From positions 2,356,001-2,420,000 of the forward strand of contig OZ246975.1 in NCBI GenBank assembly GCA_965232485.1: a DNA stretch of 64,000 nt, read 5' to 3'. The translations under genes and the position numbers were made by a program. The DNA comes from VXPQ01 sp965232485 (GTDB taxonomy: Bacteria > Bacteroidota > Rhodothermia > Rhodothermales > VXPQ01). Shown here one piece after another: positions 58,443-64,000 of the stretch. Numbering within the stretch: position 1 is the stretch's first letter; each line of letters opens with the position of its first letter. The notes beneath the pieces are model-generated. The model had not been told where the DNA came from. It did no database searches and saw only the letters and a list, made by a program, of their open reading frames with translations.

Positions 58443-60509
58443 TCAGGCGCGTTGGGCCACGCGGTACAGCCATGCAATGAAGCAGCCGAATGCAACCAGC
58501 CCGAGGACATTGGCCACTGGTTCGAAGCCCTCCGGCGCCAGTTGCAGGACGGCCGTATTCTGCGCAGCCGCGAACGGGATGGCCAGCAGGATGCCTACGA
58601 GGGCTTCGCCAGTGATCAGCCCGGAAGCAAACAACAGCCCCCGCCGGTTCGCCTTTTGTACGGCTTCTTCGCAGGCCGCCTCGTCCCCGATCCGGCTCGC
58701 GCGCCGCCGCAACGACCGCTGGGCCAGGAAGGCGATCAGCCCGCCGATGAAAATGGGGACGGTCAATTCCAGCGGCAAATAGATACCCACGGCGACAGCC
58801 AGCACCGGCGCGCGAAATCCGGTGCCGCGCCGCTCCAGGTACTTGTCTATGACAATGATGGCGGCGGCGACGAGCGCCCCGATCATAATCATGTTCCACG
58901 GCAGGTCCTGCCGGAATACGCCGTCGGCCACCGAACTCATGAGCGTGGCTTGCGGAGCCTGAAGCGCCTGCGACGGGTCCATGCCTTCTCTCGGAAATAC
59001 GTCGCCCAGGCCGTACGCCTGAAACAACAGTTCCAGGATGGGCGCCAGCGCCACGGCGGCGGCCACGACGCCCACCACCTGCATGATTTGTTGCTTGAAC
59101 GGGGTGGCGCCTACGATATATCCGGCTTTCAGGTCCTGCATGTTATCCCCGGCGATGGCTGCCGCGCAGCATACGACGGCTCCGACCAGAATGGCCGTGG
59201 CCGCCGCCGTGGTGGCTTGCATCGCATCGACAGCGAAATTGATTTGCGATCCCAGAACCCAGAGCAGCAGCAATGATATGCTCAGGATCGTTGCGATGGT
59301 CACGCCGGAAATGGGATTGTTCGACGATCCGACAAGGCCGGCCATGTATCCGGCCACGGATGCAAAAAGGAACCCGGCGAGGAGCGCGAACACCAGGCCG
59401 CCCGCCAACGTGCCCCAGTACAACCCCGCCGTGATGCCCAGCGCTTCCTGATCCACGATGAACAGGAAACTGATGAAAATCGGGATAGACATGACGAGGG
59501 TTCCCCAGAGGACGATATTAATGGGGGTGTCCCGTTCGGTCCGCGGGACGTCCGAACGATTTCCTGATCGGGCTTCCTGGACGGCCCGCAGCGAAGAACG
59601 TATGCCGTCCCGGATGGGCTTGACGAGCGAAAGCAGCGCCCAGACGCCGCCAAGGGCCATGGCCCCGACGCCGAGGTACCGAATGCGCCCGCTCCACACC
59701 GCAAGCGCTGCTTCGTATCCCGTGGCGTCCCCCGTAATGGCCTCCAGTTCCCCCGGCGAGGCGAGCGCCGCATAGATGGGGATACCGAACAGCCACGAAA
59801 TCAGGCCGCCCGCAAACACCAGGACGGCGATGTTCAACCCCACGATGTACCCTACGCCCAGCAGCGCCACGCCCAGTTCGGTCCCGTATCCGAAAATAGC
59901 CCGCCCTGCTTGCACCGCTCCGGCCGCCGAGTCGGCCACGAGCCGGAATCCGGTCTGGAGCAGTTTCAGTAGCGCGCCCGCTCCGGCGGCCAGCGCGATA
60001 TACCGAGCGCCTTCCCCGCCTTCCGAACCGGCCTTGAGCACTTCGCCCGTGGCCACGCCTTCCGGAAACTGAAGTTCGGCCTCGATAATGAGCGCCCTTC
60101 GCAACGGGATCGTGAACAACACGCCAAGCACGCCTCCCGTGAGCGCGATGGACATCGTAGCCAGAAAATCGAACCCTTGCCAGTATTGCAGCATCAGCAA
60201 GGCCGGCAACGTAAAGATCACGCCCGCCGCAAGCGATTCGCCCGCCGACGCCGCCGTTTGCACAATGTTGTTTTCGAGGATATTCGAATTGCGGAAAAAG
60301 CGCAGGATCGCCATCGAAATGACCGCCGCCGGAATGGAGGCGGACACGGTGAGTCCGACTTTGAGTCCAAGGTAGGCATTCGCTCCGGCCAGCACGGCGG
60401 ACAGAATAAAGCCGAGAATTACGGCCTTGATCGTAATTTCATGCAAGGATTGCGACGCCGGGATATACGGAGTAAAGGCAGGGGATTTCTTTTCAGGAGG
60501 CATATTCAT
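58443..60509 (-). CDS. OPT-family oligopeptide transporter
   Basis: 688 residues with some 15 membrane helices. Family stretches: KAVILGFILSAVLAGANAYL, GLKVGLTVSASIPAAVISMA, QTAASAGESLAAGVIFTLPA, LQFPEGVATGEVLKAGSEGG, and the C-terminal FASGLITGEALVGILLAIPF. Proton-coupled import of oligopeptides or metal chelates in the family. Complete; begins with a short cytoplasmic leader (MNMPPEKKSPAFTPYIPASQ). Confidence 0.92.
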   Translation of the reverse strand: MNMPPEKKSPAFTPYIPASQSLHEITIKAVILGFILSAVLAGANAYLGLKVGLTVSASIPAAVISMAILRFFRNSNILENNIVQTAASAGESLAAGVIFTLPALLMLQYWQGFDFLATMSIALTGGVLGVLFTIPLRRALIIEAELQFPEGVATGEVLKAGSEGGEGARYIALAAGAGALLKLLQTGFRLVADSAAGAVQAGRAIFGYGTELGVALLGVGYIVGLNIAVLVFAGGLISWLFGIPIYAALASPGELEAITGDATGYEAALAVWSGRIRYLGVGAMALGGVWALLSLVKPIRDGIRSSLRAVQEARSGNRSDVPRTERDTPINIVLWGTLVMSIPIFISFLFIVDQEALGITAGLYWGTLAGGLVFALLAGFLFASVAGYMAGLVGSSNNPISGVTIATILSISLLLLWVLGSQINFAVDAMQATTAAATAILVGAVVCCAAAIAGDNMQDLKAGYIVGATPFKQQIMQVVGVVAAAVALAPILELLFQAYGLGDVFPREGMDPSQALQAPQATLMSSVADGVFRQDLPWNMIMIGALVAAAIIVIDKYLERRGTGFRAPVLAVAVGIYLPLELTVPIFIGGLIAFLAQRSLRRRASRIGDEAACEEAVQKANRRGLLFASGLITGEALVGILLAIPFAAAQNTAVLQLAPEGFEPVANVLGLVAFGCFIAWLYRVAQRA

Positions 60510-60630
60510 AGCGTATGTTCTGCAGACAGGGTCAGGGATTGCGTCCAGGCGAAGCGAATACCCGAAAATAGCACAGGAATATGCGAAGAATCAAACGGGC
60601 TGTATATTTCAGGTGCGCCGGGTTAAAAAA

Positions 60631-60703
60631 TACTCTGATCAAAACCACTTCGTTCAGCGCGTTGCGTTTGTGCGTAAAAGCGTTGTCCAATAAACCCGAA
60701 CCA
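60631..60703. repeat. Dispersed repeat copy C joined to a solo IS3 end
   Basis: TACTCTGATCAAAACCACTT through GCGTAAA (60631-60678) is a diverged copy of the repeat at 19060 and 46082. It runs straight into GTTGTCCAATAAACCCGAAC plus CA (60682-60703), which matches the left terminal repeat of the IS3 family of this window. The 250-base gap between the transporter and gnd-like genes holds nothing else visible. Confidence 0.55.
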
Positions 60704-60758
60704 CTGCTATCTTCCCAGGAACGCTTTCAGTTTTTTACGCACGAGCAAACGCTGGACA

Positions 60759-61670
60759 ATGGAAATTGGCATGATCGGGTTGGGAAAAATGGGGGGCAAT
60801 ATGGCGCTCCGGCTTCTGCGGCATGGACGTCGCGTCATCGGATTCGACCTTTCGCCCGAGGTTATTTCGGAGTACGCGCAATCTGGCGTGATCCCCGCCG
60901 ATTCGCTGGAAGCCCTGGTAAATCGGTGCGCGGCGCCCCGGCATATCTGGATGATGGTGCCCGCCGGGGAGCCGGTGGACGCCACGCTTGCTGCGCTTGC
61001 GCCGCTGCTCGAAGAAGGCGATGTCCTGATCGACGGCGGCAATTCCGATTATCGCAATACGGTGCGTCGCGCCGCTGCGCTGAAGGAGCAAGGCGTTCAG
61101 CTGGTCGATGCAGGCGTCAGCGGGGGTGTTTGGGGCCTTGCAGAAGGGTATTGCCTGATGGCGGGAGGGGATGCGCAGGCCGTAGAACGGCTTGCGCCGG
61201 TTTTCGATGCGCTGGCGTGCGGCGGCAGGCAAGGGTGGGGACATGTCGGTCCTGCCGGCGCGGGCCATTTCGTAAAAATGGTGCACAACGGCATTGAGTA
61301 TGGCATGATGCAGGCGTATGCGGAGGGGTTTGCCATCATGGCGGGAAGCGATCGTTTCGACCTGGACGCTCCGGCCATTGCGGATATCTGGCGGCACGGG
61401 AGCGTGGTTCGGTCCTGGTTGCTGGACCTTACGGCGGATGCGCTGAAAGAAGATGCGGACCTGGGCGGCATTGCGCCCTTCGTGCCGGATTCCGGCGAGG
61501 GCCGATGGACGGTCCGCGAGGCGATCGACCTGAATATTCCCGCGCCGGTTATTACCGCCTCGTTGCTTCAGCGCATTCAGTCCCGCGACGACCGATCCTT
61601 TGCGCACCGCCTTCTTTCGGCCATGCGCAACCGGTTCGGGGGACATTCCGTACAAAAAGAGAATACCTGA
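60759..61670 (+). CDS. gnd: 6-phosphogluconate dehydrogenase, NAD-type (GntZ/YqeC-like, decarboxylating)
   Basis: 303 residues, the short form. Rossmann fold IGMIGLGKMGGNMALRLLRH, then IWMMVPAGEPVDATL, the signature VLIDGGNSDYRNTVRRAAAL, VDAGVSGGVWGLAEGYCLMA, and the active-site Lys in GHFVKMVHNGIEYGMMQAYA. Converts 6-phosphogluconate to ribulose 5-phosphate and CO2. The gluconokinase gene is convergent downstream, giving a gluconate-utilising pair. Confidence 0.93.
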   Translation: MEIGMIGLGKMGGNMALRLLRHGRRVIGFDLSPEVISEYAQSGVIPADSLEALVNRCAAPRHIWMMVPAGEPVDATLAALAPLLEEGDVLIDGGNSDYRNTVRRAAALKEQGVQLVDAGVSGGVWGLAEGYCLMAGGDAQAVERLAPVFDALACGGRQGWGHVGPAGAGHFVKMVHNGIEYGMMQAYAEGFAIMAGSDRFDLDAPAIADIWRHGSVVRSWLLDLTADALKEDADLGGIAPFVPDSGEGRWTVREAIDLNIPAPVITASLLQRIQSRDDRSFAHRLLSAMRNRFGGHSVQKENT

Positions 61671-61705
61671 GCGTCCTTGAAAGTCCGCAAAGCGCGCCGG
61701 AGTGC

Positions 61706-62251
61706 TCAGCGGGCGTCTTGCAAAGCGTTTTCCAGAAGGGCTATCACGGTGGCCGTAACCTGTTCAAGCGGCTCTCCGGCATGGACCGTGAAAGCCTGTT
61801 CCGGCTCCTCCAGCGCCGCATACTGGCTGTCGAGCAGATTTTCTCTAAAATAATGACCGCGTCGGGCGCCTATTCTTTTTGCAACGATGCTTCGTTCTGC
61901 TTGCAGGTAGACGAAGAGTACGTCGCGATTGTCGCGCCGGAGCGCGTCCCGGTACTTTTTTTTCAATGCCGAACAGGTCACGATGGCCGGGCGCTGCGTG
62001 TCCAGACATTGCTGGATTCGGGCGCGCAGGGCATTCAGCCAGTCGGCGCGGTCGTTGTCGTCCAGGGCGACGCCTGAACGCATTTTGTCGATATTGGCCG
62101 CCGAATGAAAATCGTCGCCGTCGAACAGGGGCCACCCGAAGTGTTCCGCCGCTGCTTTCCCGACCGTCGTTTTGCCCACGCCGGATACGCCCATGAGCAC
62201 TGCAACCAGCGCGCGCCGAGGCGGGGCGTCGAAAACCTGTCGAACTGTCAC
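61706..62251 (-). CDS. gntK: Gluconokinase
   Basis: 181 residues from GTG 62251, whose GTGA overlaps the stop of a 38-codon frame. P-loop VAVLMGVSGVGKTTVGKAAA, substrate segment LFDGDDFHSAANIDKMRSGV, VTCSALKKKYRDALRR and the lid RRGHYFRENLLDSQ. Phosphorylates gluconate to 6-phosphogluconate, the substrate of the adjacent gnd product. Convergent with gnd, 35 bases between stops. Confidence 0.93.
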   Translation of the reverse strand: MTVRQVFDAPPRRALVAVLMGVSGVGKTTVGKAAAEHFGWPLFDGDDFHSAANIDKMRSGVALDDNDRADWLNALRARIQQCLDTQRPAIVTCSALKKKYRDALRRDNRDVLFVYLQAERSIVAKRIGARRGHYFRENLLDSQYAALEEPEQAFTVHAGEPLEQVTATVIALLENALQDAR

Positions 62252-62364
62252 TTTTCCGTGGTATTTTCGGCGTACCTTTCCCGGCTGGCCCGGCGCCGGG
62301 TTTCGCGGCGGAACGTAACGGGACGTTCCTTCTTTTCATAACGGGCCATCGGGTTCGTCGCCAT
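62248..62364 (-). CDS. Small basic 38-residue protein upstream of gntK
   Basis: Complement 62248-62364: MATNPMARYEKKERPVTFRR, ETRRRASRERYAENTTEK, stop. A good ribosome site (ACGAAGG) precedes the ATG, and the TGA overlaps the GTG start of gntK (GTGA), an arrangement expected for translational coupling. 15 of 38 residues are Arg or Lys or His-free basic types. No recognised family; possibly a leader peptide or a small RNA-binding protein. Confidence 0.45.
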   Translation of the reverse strand: MATNPMARYEKKERPVTFRRETRRRASRERYAENTTEK

Positions 62365-62394
62365 CCTTCGTTTCACCCTGTATTACATACCTTC

Positions 62395-63522
62395 ATGTCT
62401 GGTTCCATGCGCATAGGTCTCCTCACCGGCGGGGGCGATTGTCCTGGCCTCAACGCCGTCATTCGGGGCGTCGCCAAATGCCTCATGTTGCAGCATCGCG
62501 CCGATGTGGTCGGCGTCGAGGATGGTTTTCTGGGGTTGATCGAACGACGTACCCGTCCGCTTGCCTACCGCGACGTCAGCGGCATTCTTACGCTTGGGGG
62601 CACGATCCTTGGAACCAGTAACATAGCCAATCCATTCAGCTACTACAAACAGGACAATGCGGACGTCTCGGAACAGGTCTGCGAGTATTGTCGCCTGATC
62701 GGACTTGATGCGCTGGTCGTCATCGGCGGGGATGGCACGATGTCTATTGCGAATGGCCTGGCGAAGATGGGCATGAACATCATCGGCGTGCCCAAGACGA
62801 TCGACAATGATCTGATGGGGACCGAGCGCACGTTCGGTTTCGACACCGCTGTTTCGATCGTTACGGATGTGGTTGATCGCATTCATACGACCGCGCAGAG
62901 TCATGATCGGGTGATGATCATTGAGACGATGGGTCGCTATGCGGGATGGATTGCCTTGTACGCCGGGGTGGCGGGCGGCGCCGACGTCATTCTGATTCCC
63001 GAAATCGAGTATACGGTGGAAGACGTGGCGTGGATATGCAGGCAACGGGAAGCTCGAGGACAGCACTTTACGATTATTATGATCGCCGAGGGCGCCCGGG
63101 CCCGCGGGGACGATCTGGTTGTCAAGCAGGTCGTGGAAAACAGTCCGGACCCCCTGCGCCTTGGCGGGGTAGGCAAAGTCCTCGAACAAGCGCTAAGCAT
63201 GCAGATCAATAGCGAGGTGCGCACCACGATTCTCGGACACATGCAGCGTGGCGGTACCCCGACGGCGTATGATCGCGATTTGGCGACCGCCTTCGGCGTC
63301 TATGCCGGGGCCATGGTTTCCGAGGGACGGTTCGGGCACATGGTCGCCTTGCAAAACAACCGGCTCACGAGCGTTCCATTCGAGGAGGTCGCTAACAAGA
63401 CCCGCATGATTCCTCTGGATCATCCAATGATCGCTACGGCCCACGCCACCGGGGTTTCCTTTGGCGTGCGCGACTTTGATTGCCCTATTGCAAGTTCGCA
63501 TATGCAAGATGTCATCACCTGA
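62395..63522 (+). CDS. pfkA: 6-phosphofructokinase (group III type)
   Basis: 375 residues. Signature order of the group III (mixed ATP/PPi) family: RIGLLTGGGDCPGLNAVIRG, ALVVIGGDGTMSIANGLAKM (Gly after GGD, which favours ATP), IGVPKTIDNDLMGTERTFGF, VMIIETMGRYAGWIALYAGV, and LGHMQRGGTPTAYDRDLATA. The Lys in PKTIDND is typical of the PPi/group III lineage. Commits fructose 6-phosphate to glycolysis. Divergent from the gntK unit. Confidence 0.93.
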   Translation: MSGSMRIGLLTGGGDCPGLNAVIRGVAKCLMLQHRADVVGVEDGFLGLIERRTRPLAYRDVSGILTLGGTILGTSNIANPFSYYKQDNADVSEQVCEYCRLIGLDALVVIGGDGTMSIANGLAKMGMNIIGVPKTIDNDLMGTERTFGFDTAVSIVTDVVDRIHTTAQSHDRVMIIETMGRYAGWIALYAGVAGGADVILIPEIEYTVEDVAWICRQREARGQHFTIIMIAEGARARGDDLVVKQVVENSPDPLRLGGVGKVLEQALSMQINSEVRTTILGHMQRGGTPTAYDRDLATAFGVYAGAMVSEGRFGHMVALQNNRLTSVPFEEVANKTRMIPLDHPMIATAHATGVSFGVRDFDCPIASSHMQDVIT

Positions 63523-63570
63523 TACAGGCTGCGCGCGTTTCGCCCCGAACCCTTATTCGCCCGGGACGCC

Positions 63571-64000
63571 ATGAACGTTTTTCTTACCGGAGGCACGGGT
63601 TTCGTAGGCAGGCATACCCTCCGCGAATTGATCCGTCAGGGGCATGCAGTGCGTTGCCTGGCGCGCAAAAAGACGCCGTCGCTCGCCGCCCTGTCAGCTC
63701 GCGTGGAGCAGGTGGTCGGCTCGATAACGGATCCGGATGCGTTGCGCGGATCGATGGACGGCTGCGACGCTGTCGTGCATCTCGTGGGCATTATCCGGGA
63801 AAATCCCGCGCGCGGCGTCACGTTCGACGCGCTGCATTTCGGGGGGACGAAAACCGTGGCGGACGAAGCCCGCAACGCAGGCGTCTCCAGGTTCGTGCAT
63901 ATGAGCGCGAATGGCGCCCGCCCGGACGGCGTATCCGCGTATCAAACCTCGAAATGGCGCGCGGAAGAATATGTTCGAGGGGCCGGTTTCGCCCACTGGA
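63571..64000 (+). CDS. NAD-dependent epimerase/NDUFA9-like reductase (3' truncated by window edge)
   Basis: Starts at ATG 63571 and is open to the window end (143 codons seen). Atypical SDR N-terminus MNVFLTGGTGFVGRHTLREL with the GxxGxxG NAD(P) motif, then VEQVVGSITDPDALRGSMDG, CDAVVHLVGIIRENPARGVT, FVHMSANGARPDGVSAYQTS, and K in SKWRAEEYVR. Closest to the complex I NDUFA9-like SDR_a5 group, often linked to quinone or lipid metabolism. End unknown. Confidence 0.88.
   Translation, partial: MNVFLTGGTGFVGRHTLRELIRQGHAVRCLARKKTPSLAALSARVEQVVGSITDPDALRGSMDGCDAVVHLVGIIRENPARGVTFDALHFGGTKTVADEARNAGVSRFVHMSANGARPDGVSAYQTSKWRAEEYVRGAGFAHW

Overview
The window is bacterial chromosome with two textures. 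Most of it (roughly 15.3-64 kb, and the first 2.3 kb) is GC-rich (by eye about 60 percent or more), densely coding housekeeping DNA. The stretch from about 2.4 to 15 kb, with smaller patches near 21-22.7 kb and 42-43 kb, is AT-richer, fragmented and full of insertion-sequence debris, i.e. accessory DNA. The gene set (paired secreted M16 peptidases, M1 lipoprotein aminopeptidase, S41 protease, LemA/TPM cluster, LexA, two-cluster FAD/Fe-S dehydrogenase, group III-like PfkA, short transaldolase) fits a member of the Rhodothermota/Balneolota-Bacteroidota side of the FCB group. That placement is inference from family composition, not from a marker gene.

Layout. 1-2282: 3' part of an AddA/RecB-like helicase-nuclease. 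2.4-4.0 kb: a TerB-like protein translationally coupled to a split zinc-ribbon membrane protein. 4.0-12 kb: an array in which short accessory genes (a PD-(D/E)XK nuclease, a broken MNT/HEPN pair, a HEPN-motif protein, small membrane or unknown proteins) are separated one by one by IS3-family sequences: one intact-looking IS3 with a -1 slippery site, deletion derivatives, and relics. Two decayed IS1595-type elements sit among them. 12.0-14.4 kb: a type II restriction-modification pair and a conserved hypothetical. 14.5-19.0 kb: a mutilated partial copy of the next gene beside an IS3 end, then a double-AAA ATPase divergently paired with an XRE/ImmA-like regulator-protease whose linker is a long Gly/Ala repeat. 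19.1-21 kb: exporter-type ABC transporter. 21.0-22.8 kb: AT-rich insertion bounded by a perfect 25-bp direct repeat. 23-27.6 kb: two M16 peptidases and nagB. 27.6-31 kb: pseudo-receiver response regulator with a DUF1640-like partner, ComEA-like protein, recO, lexA. 31-34.7 kb: hyuAB, overlapping lexA by 4 bp. 34.68-34.83 kb: a 31-bp-period palindrome array. 34.8-40.4 kb: aconitase, a DUF4143-type ATPase, a second MNT/HEPN remnant, RNase D. 40.5 kb: tRNA-Ala(CGC). 40.7-46 kb: VOC protein, a secreted protein, a toxin-antitoxin-like remnant between two copies of a 258-bp duplication, CAAX protease, TPR, TPM and LemA genes. 46.1 kb: a MITE-like element. 46.3-64 kb: S41 protease, M1 aminopeptidase, FAD/Fe-S dehydrogenase, beta-CASP nuclease, transaldolase, SpoIIE-type phosphatase, phosphodiesterase, UPF0173 hydrolase, OPT transporter, a gnd/gntK/pfkA carbon-metabolism group, and the start of an NDUFA9-like reductase.

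How the parts work together: the left 19 kb looks like a defence/mobile island (nuclease, HEPN, restriction-modification, AAA plus ImmA, TerB) assembled and repeatedly broken by IS3-type elements. The right part is chromosomal backbone for envelope proteolysis, DNA repair and its SOS regulator, the TCA and pentose-phosphate/glycolytic routes, and partner-switching-type signalling.
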